A DNA stretch of 64,000 bases from Vulgatibacter incomptus_A (GTDB lineage: Bacteria > Myxococcota > Myxococcia > Myxococcales > Vulgatibacteraceae), in the NCBI GenBank assembly GCA_040391605.1, contig JBEBXK010000006.1, forward strand, positions 62,001 through 126,000, in the 5' to 3' direction. The notes beneath the pieces were generated by a model. The model was not told the origin of the DNA, ran no database searches, and saw only the letters and a list, made by a program, of their open reading frames with translations. The stretch's first letter is position 1. Each line of letters begins with the position of its first letter. Position numbers and translations under genes: made by a program. This document shows, one piece after another, positions 26,418 through 35,431 of the stretch.

Positions 26418-26987
26418 ATGGGCGATCGATCGCAGGAGACGCCGTTTCTGACGGACATCACGGAGATTCGGAGGCGGGCGCGGGAGCACCTCCAGGCCGG
26501 CCCGGTGACGCCGGACTACGAGGGCGACGTCCAGCTCGCCCTGAAGCTGCTCAACGAGGCCCTGGCCACCGAGGTCGTCTGCGTGTTGCGGTACGTCCAC
26601 CACTACGTGGCGGCGCAGGGGATCAACTCCGAGTCGGTGCGGCAGGAGTTCCTCGAGCATGCCCAGGACGAGCAACGCCACGCGCTGATGCTGGCGGAGC
26701 GGATCAACCAGCTCGGTGGGAATCCGAACTTCGACCCGGAGGGCCTGCTGACTCGCAGCGCCAGCCAATATGTGGAGGGCGCGAATCTGGTGGAGATGAT
26801 GCGCGAAGATCTGGTGGCCGAGCGGATCGCGATTCAGACGTACCAGGAGATGATCCGCTACTTCGCCAACCACGATCCCACCACCCGCCGACTCCTCGAG
26901 CGGATCCTGGCCAACGAGGAGGAGCACGCCAGCGATCTCCACGATCTGCTGGTACGGCATCAGGGCAAGCCGATGCTCGATAGCTGA
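26418..26987 (+). CDS. Ferritin-like/bacterioferritin-type protein
   Basis: 189 residues from the ATG at 26418 (AAAGGAG 8 bp upstream). It is a four-helix bundle with di-iron ligand patterns: LNEALATEVVCVLRYVHHY, EFLEHAQDEQRHALMLAERI (ExxxxxExxH-like), MREDLVAERIAIQTYQEMIRYF and RILANEEEHASDLHDLL. The pattern fits the Bfr/Dps-like ferritin superfamily, which oxidises and stores iron or protects DNA. The N-terminal 30 residues lie before helix A. It stands alone: the upstream TetR gene ends about 120 bp before and the downstream gene is convergent. Confidence 0.85.
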   Translation: MGDRSQETPFLTDITEIRRRAREHLQAGPVTPDYEGDVQLALKLLNEALATEVVCVLRYVHHYVAAQGINSESVRQEFLEHAQDEQRHALMLAERINQLGGNPNFDPEGLLTRSASQYVEGANLVEMMREDLVAERIAIQTYQEMIRYFANHDPTTRRLLERILANEEEHASDLHDLLVRHQGKPMLDS

Positions 26988-27070
26988 GCGGCGGGAGCCG
27001 TGCAGCCGGACCCGCTGCTACGTGGAGTTGGCGTCGCCGAACCAGGTCGGCGTGGTCCCTGGGCCGGAGG

Positions 27071-27085
27071 TGGTCCTTGGGACCA
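27071..27085. terminator. Small inverted repeat between convergent genes
   Basis: TGGTCC-TTG-GGACCA (27071-27085) lies between the ferritin-like gene and the AraC-type gene, which converge here. It could end transcription from either side, but there is no U-tract. Confidence 0.3.
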
Positions 27086-27122
27086 TGACGGGACGAAGCG
27101 GCGCGGCGGGGCTCGCGTGGGC

Positions 27123-28217
27123 TCAGGCGCCGTTCTCCCATCGCCCGCGGATCCGCCCTGGGGCGGAAGCGCTCTGCTCGCGCCTCCAGCGGCCTGGCGC
27201 TCGTCCCGTCCAGGCGCGGAAGGCGCGATCGAGGGATTGCTGGGAAGAGTAGCCGAGAAGGAAGGCGATCTCGGAGAGACCCATGGCGGGATCCTGAAGA
27301 TAGGAGAGCGCGAGATCGCGCCGGACCTCCTCCAGCAGCTCGGCGTAGGAGCTGCCTTCCGCCGCCAGGCGTCGCTGGAGCGAGCGCTCGCCGAGGGAGA
27401 GGCGGCGGGCGAGGCCGAGGAGAGAGGCGCGCCCGGTCTCGAGCTCGGCGAGGAGGTGCTGCCGCGCCCGGAGGAGGAAGGTCGAGCGCCCGTGAAGCTG
27501 AGGCATGAGCTGATCGGCGTGGGAGGAGAGCAGGCGGTGCAGGCGGGGGGAGGCGGTGAGGAGAGGCCAGTCGAGGGCGCCGGCGTCGAGGACGATGGCG
27601 GGGGCGGCGGCGCCGAACTCGATGGAGTCGGTGCCGTACCAGCGGGTGAGGAGGGCACGCTCTTCGCTTGTCCTCGGTGCGGCGTGGGAGAGGGCGACGC
27701 GCCGGACGGGAGGTCGACGCCCCGTGCAGCCGCGGCCCATGGCAACCATACAGCCGAGGATGTAGTCGATTGAGCTGCGATCGAGCTCGGCCTCATCCGA
27801 TAATGAATACCTGGTCATTGCCTCGTCGCCTCGCGCTTCGAGGCGAACCGAGACACGGCCGTGTACCAGGGGCATGTATCGCTCGACGACCTCGATCGAG
27901 TCGCGGAGGGTGTTGGCGCTGGTGAAGAGGAGCTCGGGGAGGCCAAGGAAGCCGGGGGCCGCGATCCGGGAGGCGTGGAGCCCGAGGAGGGGCTGCTTGG
28001 TGCGCGCCACCGCCTCGTTCCAGATCGCGCGCTCCACGGCCTTGTCGACCCGCGCGTCCTCTTCCATCAGGGCCTCGTAGGTGACCCCGGTGGCAGCGAG
28101 GATCTCTGAGCGGCGGACTCCGTGGCGCTCGGCGGTGAAGAGGGCCAGGAGCGGGATCCGGGCGGAGACGGTGTCGACGAAGGATGGGGCTGCGGTGTGG
28201 CCAGGGCCTGATGCCAT
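27123..28217 (-). CDS. AraC-family transcriptional regulator with N-terminal arabinose-binding-like domain
   Basis: 364 residues from the ATG at 28217; the frame to 28412 is low-complexity and crosses a large hairpin. The N-terminal ~200 residues match the long ligand-binding domain of OruR/ArgR-type AraC proteins (IPLLALFTAERHGVRRSEILAATGV, then GLPELLFTSANTLRDSIEVVERYMPLV). The C-terminal pair of helix-turn-helix motifs includes LLGLARRLSLGERSLQRRLAAEG and GLSEIAFLLGYSSQQSLDRAFRAWTG. It follows the SDR gene on the same strand but a strong hairpin separates them. Target unknown; the adjacent short-chain dehydrogenase is a candidate. Confidence 0.9.
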   Translation of the reverse strand: MASGPGHTAAPSFVDTVSARIPLLALFTAERHGVRRSEILAATGVTYEALMEEDARVDKAVERAIWNEAVARTKQPLLGLHASRIAAPGFLGLPELLFTSANTLRDSIEVVERYMPLVHGRVSVRLEARGDEAMTRYSLSDEAELDRSSIDYILGCMVAMGRGCTGRRPPVRRVALSHAAPRTSEERALLTRWYGTDSIEFGAAAPAIVLDAGALDWPLLTASPRLHRLLSSHADQLMPQLHGRSTFLLRARQHLLAELETGRASLLGLARRLSLGERSLQRRLAAEGSSYAELLEEVRRDLALSYLQDPAMGLSEIAFLLGYSSQQSLDRAFRAWTGRAPGRWRREQSASAPGRIRGRWENGA

Positions 28218-28330
28218 GCCGGGAGACCTCGACGAGGAGGCGCGCCGTGATGTGGCCCACTGTCCACCGGATGTCGCCAGCACGCCTGTGCTCCGCGAGC
28301 ATAACAGAGCCGCCGGCGTTCCTCGCCTCT

Positions 28331-28366
28331 CAGCTCCCGCGGGCCCCCCGAGGCCCGCGGGAGCTG
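28331..28366. terminator. 15-bp perfect hairpin between SDR and AraC genes
   Basis: CAGCTCCCGCGGGCC (28331-28345) pairs perfectly with GGCCCGCGGGAGCTG (28352-28366) around a 6-base loop. It sits about 155 bases after the SDR stop on the minus strand and ahead of the AraC gene. It is very stable but has no U-tract, so it may act as a transcription pause, attenuator or factor-dependent end. The rest of 28218-28520 shows no gene. Confidence 0.6.
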
Positions 28367-28520
28367 ATGGCGGCGGCCGGTCCCCTGAAGTGTCTCGTCT
28401 GTCGTCATGCACCGCTTGGTTGACGGGACTATCGGCTTGGGACCTGGAGAGGTCCAGCTTGCGACATCGCTTGGCGTCTATTGGCGAAGCTTTGTCGTGA
28501 TCCGATTACGTAGAGGCGGC

Positions 28521-29525
28521 TCAGCGGCCTCGGCGGGTCATGACACCGGCGCTGCCCAGGGCCAGGGCGGCGAGGCCGGCGGCGGCGATGGCGGGGTGGG
28601 TCCGCAGCCAGATGGCGCGGCTCCGTGGCCTGGCCTGTCGATCGAAGTCGCCGTGGGCGCCCTTGTCCCCGGGGATGGGCTGGTCGACGTTGTCGGATCG
28701 GTCGGGGCGGGCGGGCTCGTTGGTCTGCTGAGAGGCGTAGCCGGTCCGGGCCAGGTAGCGCTCCACCAGCCAGGGGGCGAAGAAGCGGCCGACGATGGCC
28801 TTCACCGTGGGCCAGCCCAGCCACATCTCCCGTGGCCTGTGGAGGGCGGCGTAGATGACGGCCCGGGCGATCACCTCGGGTTGGAAGATCGGGGGTACGG
28901 GCTGCGGGTGGTTGGGGAGGCGCGAGCGCACCACGTCGAATTGCGGTGTGTTCACGGCGGGGAGCTGGAGCATACAGACCTTCACCCGGCTGCGGTCGTG
29001 GCGCAGCTCGATCCGCAGGGAGTCGGTGAATCCACGTATCGCGGCCTTTGACGCACAGTATGCGCTCTGGAGGGGGATGGAGGTGTAGGCCAGGGCGGAG
29101 CCGATCTGGATGATGGTCCCCTCGTCTCGGGGCAGCATCCGGCGCAGGGCGGCGCGGCTGCCGTAGACGGTGCCGAGGTAGTTCACGTCGATCACCCGGC
29201 GGAACTCGTCGTCGTGCATCTCCTGGATCGGGGAGAAGACCGAGACCATCGCGTCGTTCACCCAGACGTCGATCGGCCCCCAGCGAGACTCCACCAGGGC
29301 CGCCGCCTCCTCCACCGCCGCCGGATCGCTGACGTCGGTGGGGATGGGCAGCCCGGCGCCTCCCTCGGATCGAACCTCCTCGGCGGCGTGGCGCAGCGCC
29401 TCGGCGGTCCTGGCGAGGAGGGCGACCTTGGCCCCTTCGGCGCCGAAGGCCCGTGCCACCGCCCGGCCCACACCGCTGGACGCGCCGGTCACCACCACCA
29501 CCTTGCCCGCCAACCGTCCCGCCAT
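28521..29525 (-). CDS. Short-chain dehydrogenase/reductase with C-terminal membrane segment
   Basis: 334 residues. Rossmann fold: KVVVVTGASSGVGRAVARAFG (dinucleotide motif TGASSGVG), VDVSDPAAVEEAA-like acidic strand (PTDVSDPAAVEEAAALV), an NDAMVS in place of the usual NNAG, and catalytic IQIGSALAY plus YCASK (Tyr/Lys). Beyond ~270 residues the family core ends and a polar linker leads to one predicted membrane helix (AIAAAGLAALALGSAGVM) near the C-terminus. Such tail-anchored SDRs are common in actinobacterial and myxobacterial genomes. The substrate is unknown. Confidence 0.9.
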   Translation of the reverse strand: MAGRLAGKVVVVTGASSGVGRAVARAFGAEGAKVALLARTAEALRHAAEEVRSEGGAGLPIPTDVSDPAAVEEAAALVESRWGPIDVWVNDAMVSVFSPIQEMHDDEFRRVIDVNYLGTVYGSRAALRRMLPRDEGTIIQIGSALAYTSIPLQSAYCASKAAIRGFTDSLRIELRHDRSRVKVCMLQLPAVNTPQFDVVRSRLPNHPQPVPPIFQPEVIARAVIYAALHRPREMWLGWPTVKAIVGRFFAPWLVERYLARTGYASQQTNEPARPDRSDNVDQPIPGDKGAHGDFDRQARPRSRAIWLRTHPAIAAAGLAALALGSAGVMTRRGR

Positions 29526-29869
29526 GGTTTACCTCCCGTGGACGCAAAGATGCGCACGCCGAGTGGCGCAGACTGGACCCGAGAAGGAGCGCATCCCGCC
29601 CGGGACGTAAATCGAGAGATCCAATGTGCGAGGGAGGGCTGGCGCCGGGAGAAGGACACCGGTTCGCGGCGTGGATAGCGCCGGGCAGAGGGCGCTGCCG
29701 AGGGATCCGCTTCGCGGGATGGAGGGCAGCGAGCGAAGGGCACGGGCCGAGGGAGCTGGGTCCGCGGGATGGCGGGGATCATGGGCGGGCTTCCGATGAA
29801 TGTCGTATAGCTTGCGCCATCGAGGGGCGACCCGCCCGAAGCGGCGGGCATCGGCCCCCAAGGAGCGAG
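29526..29869. other. Divergent intergenic region between SDR and UbiD genes
   Basis: 344 bases with no convincing gene. It contains short imperfect repeats of GGGATCCGC/GGGTCCGC-GGGATGG type near 29693-29780 and a CCCGCC...GGCGGG hairpin just before the ubiD-like gene (about 29831-29848). Promoters for both genes must lie here, but I could not assign hexamers. Confidence 0.4.
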
Positions 29870-31708
29870 ATGGGATATTCGAGTTTGAGCGCCTGCGTCC
29901 GTGATCTGGAGGCGAACGGTGAGCTGATCCGGATTCACCAGCCGATCGACCCCCACCTGGAGGCGGCGGCGATCCACCGGAGGGTCTACGCCCACGGTGG
30001 CCCGGCGCTGCTCTTCGAGCGGATCGAGGGCTCCCCCTTCCCGGCGGTCTCCAATCTCTTCGGCACCCTGGAGCGTTCGCGCTTCCTCTTTCGTGACACC
30101 ATCGAGAGGGTGCGGGCGCTGATCGCCCTCAAATACGATCCGATGGCGGCGCTCAAGGATCCCGTCGGCTCCCTCCCTGCGGCGATCGCCGCCTATACGG
30201 CGCTGCCCAGGCGCTCGCGGGCGGGCGCGCCGATCCTCCACGGCCGCACCACCTTGAGCGAGCTGCCTGCGATCGTGAGCTGGCCCATGGACGGCGGCCC
30301 CTTCGTGCTGCTCCCCCAGGTCTACACCGAAGACCTTCGACGCCCCGGGATCATGAACGCGAACCTCGGGATGTATCGGGTGCAGCTCTCCGGCAACGAC
30401 TACGTCCCCGACGAGGAGATCGGCCTCCACTACCAGCTCCACCGTGGCATCGGCATCCACCAGAGCCAGGCGGTGGCGGCGGGGCGCCCGCTGAAGGTGA
30501 GCATCTTCGTCGGGGGCCCTCCCTCCCACACCTTCGCGGCGGTGATGCCGCTGCCGGAGGGGCTCTCGGAGGCGACCTTCGCGGGGCTGCTGGGCGGGAG
30601 GCGCTTTCGCTACTTCTATGACGACGCGGGGCATTGCGTCTCGGCCGACGCCGACTTCGTGATCACCGGAGAGATCCGGGACGGCGTGCTCAAGCCCGAG
30701 GGGCCCTTCGGCGATCACCTGGGCTACTACAGCCTGGCGCATCCCTTCCCTGTGCTGCGGGTGCAGCGGGTCTACCATCGCCGCGACGCGATCTGGCCGT
30801 TTACGGTGGTGGGGCGGCCACCCCAGGAGGACACCAGCTTCGGGGCCCTGATCCACGAGATCACGGGAGACGCGATCCCCAGGGAGGTGCCGGGCCTCGA
30901 CTCGGTCCACGCGGTGGACGTCGCCGGTGTGCACCCGCTCTGCCTCGCGATCGGACACGAGCGCTACACCCCCTACCTGGACGAGCGACGGCCCCAGGAG
31001 CTCCTCACCATCGCCAACCACGTGCTGGGGACCAACCAGCTCTCCCTCGCCAAATATCTCTGGATCGCGGCGCGGGAGGATGACGCGAACCTGGATGTGA
31101 ACGAGGTCCCAGCCTTCTTCCGCCATATGCTCGAGCGGGTGGATTGGCGCCGGGATCTCCACTTCCAGACCCGCACCACCATCGACACCCTCGACTACTC
31201 GGGGAGCGGGCTCAATGAGGGCTCCAAGCTCGTCATCGCTGCGGCTGGTCCGAGGCGGCGGGAGCTGTCGACGTCTCTGCCTCCGGGCTTCGAGCTGCCG
31301 CGCCCCTTTCGGGACGCGAAGCTCGCGCTGCCCGGCGTGCTGGCGGTAGAGGGCCCCGTCTTCGTCGACTACGCCGCTGCCGCCGCCGAGCTCACGCGTT
31401 GGTGCGAGCAACTCGAGGGGCGGGAGTTGGAGGGCCTCCCGCTGATCGTCGTCTGCGACGATGCGGGCTTCGGCGCGGAGAGCGTGGAGAACCTCCTCTG
31501 GGTCACCTTCACCCGCAGCAACCCCTCTCACGATATCCACGGAGTGGGCGCCTTCACCGAGCACAAGCATTGGGGCTGCACAGGGCCCCTGATCATCGAC
31601 GCCAGGGTGAAGCCCCACCACGCGCCGATGCTGGTGGAGGATCCCGAGGTCGAGCGTCGGGTGGACGCCCTGGGCGCGAGGGGTGGGCCCCTCCACGGAA
31701 TCATTTAA
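29870..31708 (+). CDS. UbiD-family decarboxylase
   Basis: 612 residues from the ATG at 29870 (CAAGGAGCGAG directly upstream); the open frame to 29453 is not gene-like. Family signatures of prenylated-FMN decarboxylases: GMYRVQLSGNDYVPDEEIGLHYQLHRGIGIH (metal and cofactor site region), PEGPFGDHLGYYSL (Glu/His of the active site), TVVGRPPQEDTSFGALIHEIT and the later EHKHWGCTGPLIIDARVK. It removes or adds carboxyl groups on aromatic or unsaturated substrates and needs prenyl-FMN made by a UbiX-type enzyme, not seen here. A menaquinone or ubiquinone pathway role is possible. Confidence 0.92.
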   Translation: MGYSSLSACVRDLEANGELIRIHQPIDPHLEAAAIHRRVYAHGGPALLFERIEGSPFPAVSNLFGTLERSRFLFRDTIERVRALIALKYDPMAALKDPVGSLPAAIAAYTALPRRSRAGAPILHGRTTLSELPAIVSWPMDGGPFVLLPQVYTEDLRRPGIMNANLGMYRVQLSGNDYVPDEEIGLHYQLHRGIGIHQSQAVAAGRPLKVSIFVGGPPSHTFAAVMPLPEGLSEATFAGLLGGRRFRYFYDDAGHCVSADADFVITGEIRDGVLKPEGPFGDHLGYYSLAHPFPVLRVQRVYHRRDAIWPFTVVGRPPQEDTSFGALIHEITGDAIPREVPGLDSVHAVDVAGVHPLCLAIGHERYTPYLDERRPQELLTIANHVLGTNQLSLAKYLWIAAREDDANLDVNEVPAFFRHMLERVDWRRDLHFQTRTTIDTLDYSGSGLNEGSKLVIAAAGPRRRELSTSLPPGFELPRPFRDAKLALPGVLAVEGPVFVDYAAAAAELTRWCEQLEGRELEGLPLIVVCDDAGFGAESVENLLWVTFTRSNPSHDIHGVGAFTEHKHWGCTGPLIIDARVKPHHAPMLVEDPEVERRVDALGARGGPLHGII

Positions 31709-31761
31709 TATGTGAGGAGATCATAGAATCTCGGGGGCAGGAGGGCAGCCAGCGAACGAGA

Positions 31762-31850
31762 GCCCTCCTCCCCTGTGCGTGAACAGAAGGCTTGCCGAGA
31801 AATCAATCCGGATCGTTCTAGGGCCTCCTCCCCGGTGCGTGAACCGAAGG
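31762..31850. repeat. Two ~29-bp direct repeats at a 60-bp period (CRISPR-like or degenerate)
   Basis: Copy 1 at 31762-31790 and copy 2 at 31822-31850 share CCTCCTCCCC, GTGCGTGAAC and GAAGG with three differences over 29 bp. The sequence between (31 bp) is unrelated and AT-richer. The repeat/spacer sizes resemble a two-repeat CRISPR unit, but no cas gene or leader is seen. The 60-bp period is also a multiple of three, so a decayed coding repeat is possible. Confidence 0.5.
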
Positions 31851-31962
31851 AGCTGCTCCACCCGATGGGGCCGATCCGCCCATCGGTCGGGTGTTGGCGG
31901 GAGCACAGCGGGTCGCCCCTGGCGGTTTGACCCGATGCGGGGCGCTGCGCATCGTCCCCGAG

Positions 31963-33108
31963 ATGAGTCCGGAAGCTTTTCGCGCCGCGTCGTGGGGTCT
32001 TGCCCTGTCGATCGTCCTGCTGATCGCGATCGTGATCGGCTCGCGGAACCTGGCTCACTTCGACGCGGCGCTGGTCGCCTACACCTTCGCCGTGGTCTTC
32101 GCGACCTTCGGCCTCACCTACCGCTATCTGATGTGGCTGCAGCGTCCCCCTACCGACGTCTACTGGAGGCGGGGCTGGCAGGCCTTCTTCGCCAGGGGCT
32201 TTCGCCTCCGAAATGCCGGGGCCTTCGCCGGCCGATTCGTCGGGGAGGTGATGGCCAACGGCTTCATCTTCCGCCGCGGCGCCCTACGAGGCCTCACCCA
32301 TCTGCTGATCATGTGGGGCTGCATCCTCGCGGTGGCCATCACCTTCCCCCTGGTCTTCGGATGGCTCTTCTTCCGGCCGGTGCCAGGCGATCTGGCGATG
32401 TACGAGCTGATCGTCTTCGGATTCCCGATCTTCCGATTCCCCCATGAGGGGGCGGGCGCGTTCTTCATGTTCCACGGCCTGGTCTGGGCCTCGGTGCTGG
32501 TGATCGCGGGGGTGATGCTCGCCATGCGCCGGCGGATGCGGGAGGAAGGCGCGGGCGCCGTGCAGCGCTTCGCCGAGGACTTCCTCCCGCTGATCCTCCT
32601 CTTCGCGGTGAGCATCACGGGGTTGATCCTCACCGCGAGCTACTCCTGGCTCAAGGGCTACGGCTACACATTCCTGGCCATCCTCCACGCCATCACCGTG
32701 ATCGGCACCTTCCTCTGGCTCCCCTTCGGGAAGTTCTTCCACATCTTTCAGCGCCCCGCCCAGCTCGGCGTCGGCTTCTACAAAGACGTGGGGAGCGAGG
32801 AGAAGGCCCATTGCCGTCGCTGTGGCCACGCCTTCTCCTCCAGGATCCACATCGAGGATCTGATCGAGGTGGAGCGCCGCCTGGGCTACCGCTACGAGAT
32901 CCCAGCTAGCGATGTCGAGCACTACCAGTGGATCTGTCCACCGTGCCGCAGGGCCGCCTTCGCCATGGCGCAGACCCTGGCGTGGAGGGGGATCCGGGCA
33001 GGTGGCCCTCTGGCGGCAGGCGGTCGGCGTCCGATGCCCGTCTACGCCAACCCTGGCGAGGGTGAAGGCCCCCTGGGCGACGAGGATAGAGAGAACTTCC
33101 ACCCGTAG
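31963..33108 (+). CDS. Cytochrome b-like membrane subunit with C-terminal zinc-ribbon-like domain
   Basis: 381 residues from the ATG at 31963; no strong ribosome site is visible, and a GTG at 31891 is an alternative. About six membrane helices (residues ~8-30, 35-60, 108-135, 160-185, 205-225, 235-255). Histidines in helix settings (LTHLLIM, MFHGLVW, ILHAITV, FFHIFQR) could bind two b-haems, as in NarI/HdrE-type quinol oxidoreductases. The cytoplasmic tail carries CRRCGH and CPPCRR pairs, a zinc-ribbon-like element. It is the first gene of a five-gene molybdoenzyme operon and would pass electrons between the quinone pool and the Fe-S subunits. Confidence 0.75.
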   Translation: MSPEAFRAASWGLALSIVLLIAIVIGSRNLAHFDAALVAYTFAVVFATFGLTYRYLMWLQRPPTDVYWRRGWQAFFARGFRLRNAGAFAGRFVGEVMANGFIFRRGALRGLTHLLIMWGCILAVAITFPLVFGWLFFRPVPGDLAMYELIVFGFPIFRFPHEGAGAFFMFHGLVWASVLVIAGVMLAMRRRMREEGAGAVQRFAEDFLPLILLFAVSITGLILTASYSWLKGYGYTFLAILHAITVIGTFLWLPFGKFFHIFQRPAQLGVGFYKDVGSEEKAHCRRCGHAFSSRIHIEDLIEVERRLGYRYEIPASDVEHYQWICPPCRRAAFAMAQTLAWRGIRAGGPLAAGGRRPMPVYANPGEGEGPLGDEDRENFHP

Positions 33109-33122
33109 AAGCGAGATCCCTC

Positions 33123-35414
33123 ATGGCCGATCCCAGCCCGCCGACGACGCCCACGCCGCCCTTGGGTCTGCATACCATCGCGGAGTTCGGGCCTCATCGA
33201 GCCTACTCCGAGGGCGTCCGGGTCGACACCGGTGTGGAGCCCGATCGGGTCGTGAACACGCATTGCTGCTTCTGTGGACAGCAATGCGGGATGAAGCTCG
33301 AGGTGAAGGACGAGACCATCATCGGCGTGAAGCCCTGGTACGAGTTCCCTTTCAACCGCGGGATGATGTGCCCCAAGGGTGTGACCCGCTATCTGCAGCA
33401 GGCCCACCCCGATCGCCTGCTCCACGCCTACGAACGGGCCTCCGATTCTCCCAGCGGCTTTCGCGAGCTGGGCTATGGCGCGGCCATCGCCCGGGTGGCC
33501 GAGGCCATCGACCGCATCCAACGCGATCATGGCAGGGACGCCTTCGCCATCCTCTCCGGCGCGAGCCTCTCCACCGAGAAGACCTACCTCATCGGCAAGT
33601 TCGCCCATATGTGTCTGCGCACAGCGAATATCGATTACAACGGCAGGCTCTGCATGGTGAGCGCCGGCGCCGGGAACAAGAAGGCCTTCGGCATCGATCG
33701 CGCGGCGAACTCCTGGGCCGACATCATCGGCACCGAGGTGGTGTGGATCAGCGGCGCCAACATCGCCGAGTGCGCGCCGATCACCACCAACTACGTCTGG
33801 CAGGCGCGGGAGCAGGGGGCGAAGGTGATCGTGGTCGATCCTCGGATCACCCCCATCGCCAGGACCTGCGATCTCTTCCTCCCGATCAAGCCGGGCCGAG
33901 ACACCGCCCTCTTCAACGGGATCCTCCACCTGATGATCGAGAACGATTGGCTCGATCACGAATTCATCGAGGAGAATACCGTGGGCTTCGAGGCGGTGGC
34001 CGCCGAGGTCCATCCCTGGACCCCGCGGCGGACCGCCGAGGTCACCGGCATCTCGGAGAAGCTGGTGCGGGAGGCAGCCGAGGTCTGGGGTCAAGCGAAG
34101 ACCAGCTTCCTCATGCACGCCCGGGGCATCGAGCATCACTCCAGCGGCGTCCAGAACGTAATGGGCTCCATCAACATCGTGCTGGCGTCAGGCCGCATCG
34201 GGCGTCCACTCTGTGGCTATGCCACCATCACAGGGCAGGCCAACGGCCAAGGCGGCCGTGAGCATGGGCAGAAGTGTGATCAGCTCCCCGGCGGGCGGGA
34301 CCTAGACAACCCCGAGCACCGCGCCTATGTCGCCGGGGTGTGGGGGATGGATCCGGCGGACCTCCCCATGCCCGGCGCGATCGCCTACGAGATCATCCGC
34401 AAGGCGGAGCGCGGTGAGATCAAGGGGCTCTTGAGCATCTGTTTCAATCCGGTGGTCTCGCTCCCCGACAACAACTTCGTCCGCCGCGCCCTGGAGAAGC
34501 TCGACTTCTACGTGGCCATCGACTTCTTCCTGAACGAGACCGCGCGTTACGCCGACGTGGTGCTGCCCGGCTCGCTGCAGGAGGAGGACGAGGGGACGGT
34601 GACCCAGCTCGAGGGCCGGATCATCAAGATCAACCAGGTGGTCGATTGCCCAGGCGAGGCGAAGCAGGACTGGCGGATCATCCAGGACATCGCCAAGGCG
34701 TTGGGCCGGGAGGCGGGGCTTGTCTTCGAGAGCTCCCGAGGGATCTTCGAAGAGCTGCGGATCGCGTCCAAGGGCTGGATCAACGACTACTCCGGCGTGA
34801 GCTGGGAGCGGGTCGAGGAGAACTACGGCGTCTTCTGGCCGTGCCCCGCCGAGACCCCTCCGGGGGTGCCGCTGCCGCCTCCCGAGGGGACCCGCCGCCT
34901 CTTCGAGCCCGGATCCTGGAACCCGATCGCCAAGGGGGCGGGGCCCTTCTACTTCGAGGACGGCAGGGCCCGCTTCAACGTCACCGCCTACCAGGGGCCG
35001 GCGGAGGACGTGGATGAGGACTATCCCCTGATCCTCACGACGGGGCGGGTGGTGAGCCAATTTCTCTCCGGCACCCAGACCCGGCGGATCGGCCCGCTGG
35101 TGGACCACTATCCCGAGCCGCGGATCGAGCTCCACCCCAGGCTGGCCGGGAAGCTGGGCATCGAGGACGGCGATTGGACCCTGGCGGAGAGCCGCCGGGG
35201 AAACTGCACGCTGCGTGCGCTGGTGGTCCGATCGATCCGGCCCGACACCGTCTTCGTCCCCTACCACTGGCCTGGGCGCAAGAGCGCCAACCAGCTCACC
35301 AACGCCGCCCTCGATCCCATCTCCGGGATCCCGGAATACAAGGTCTGCGCCGTCCGGGTGCGCAAGGCCGACGGGCCGCCCGAGTACGCCGGAGTCCTGC
35401 AATCCCAGCAGTAG
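33123..35414 (+). CDS. Molybdopterin (bis-MGD) oxidoreductase, nitrate-reductase-like catalytic subunit
   Basis: 763 residues; starts 14 bp after the cytochrome b gene. A [4Fe-4S] site at C48-x2-C51-x3-C55-x27-C83 is followed by K85 of the CPKG motif, as in NapA/NasA/FdhF. C177 in NGRLCMVSAG matches the Cys that ligates molybdenum in assimilatory and periplasmic nitrate reductases. Later blocks (VVWISGANIAECAPI, VIVVDPRITPIARTCDLFL, GQANGQGGREHG, CFNPVVSLPD, FFLNETARYADVVLPG) are standard MGD-binding segments. There is no Tat signal, so it should be cytoplasmic. Nitrate is the best-guess substrate; other oxyanions or formate-type chemistry cannot be excluded. Confidence 0.88.
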   Translation: MADPSPPTTPTPPLGLHTIAEFGPHRAYSEGVRVDTGVEPDRVVNTHCCFCGQQCGMKLEVKDETIIGVKPWYEFPFNRGMMCPKGVTRYLQQAHPDRLLHAYERASDSPSGFRELGYGAAIARVAEAIDRIQRDHGRDAFAILSGASLSTEKTYLIGKFAHMCLRTANIDYNGRLCMVSAGAGNKKAFGIDRAANSWADIIGTEVVWISGANIAECAPITTNYVWQAREQGAKVIVVDPRITPIARTCDLFLPIKPGRDTALFNGILHLMIENDWLDHEFIEENTVGFEAVAAEVHPWTPRRTAEVTGISEKLVREAAEVWGQAKTSFLMHARGIEHHSSGVQNVMGSINIVLASGRIGRPLCGYATITGQANGQGGREHGQKCDQLPGGRDLDNPEHRAYVAGVWGMDPADLPMPGAIAYEIIRKAERGEIKGLLSICFNPVVSLPDNNFVRRALEKLDFYVAIDFFLNETARYADVVLPGSLQEEDEGTVTQLEGRIIKINQVVDCPGEAKQDWRIIQDIAKALGREAGLVFESSRGIFEELRIASKGWINDYSGVSWERVEENYGVFWPCPAETPPGVPLPPPEGTRRLFEPGSWNPIAKGAGPFYFEDGRARFNVTAYQGPAEDVDEDYPLILTTGRVVSQFLSGTQTRRIGPLVDHYPEPRIELHPRLAGKLGIEDGDWTLAESRRGNCTLRALVVRSIRPDTVFVPYHWPGRKSANQLTNAALDPISGIPEYKVCAVRVRKADGPPEYAGVLQSQQ

Positions 35415-35431
35415 CCAAGGAGGAGCACGCG

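Noticed and set aside
29453..29869. N-terminal extension of the UbiD-like gene
   Set aside because: No similarity, no ribosome site, and it overlaps the SDR gene; the ATG at 29870 has a good ribosome site.
31762..31850. Calling the two repeats a CRISPR array outright
   Set aside because: Only two repeats, three mismatches, no cas genes or leader in 64 kb; kept as a repeat feature and a finding.
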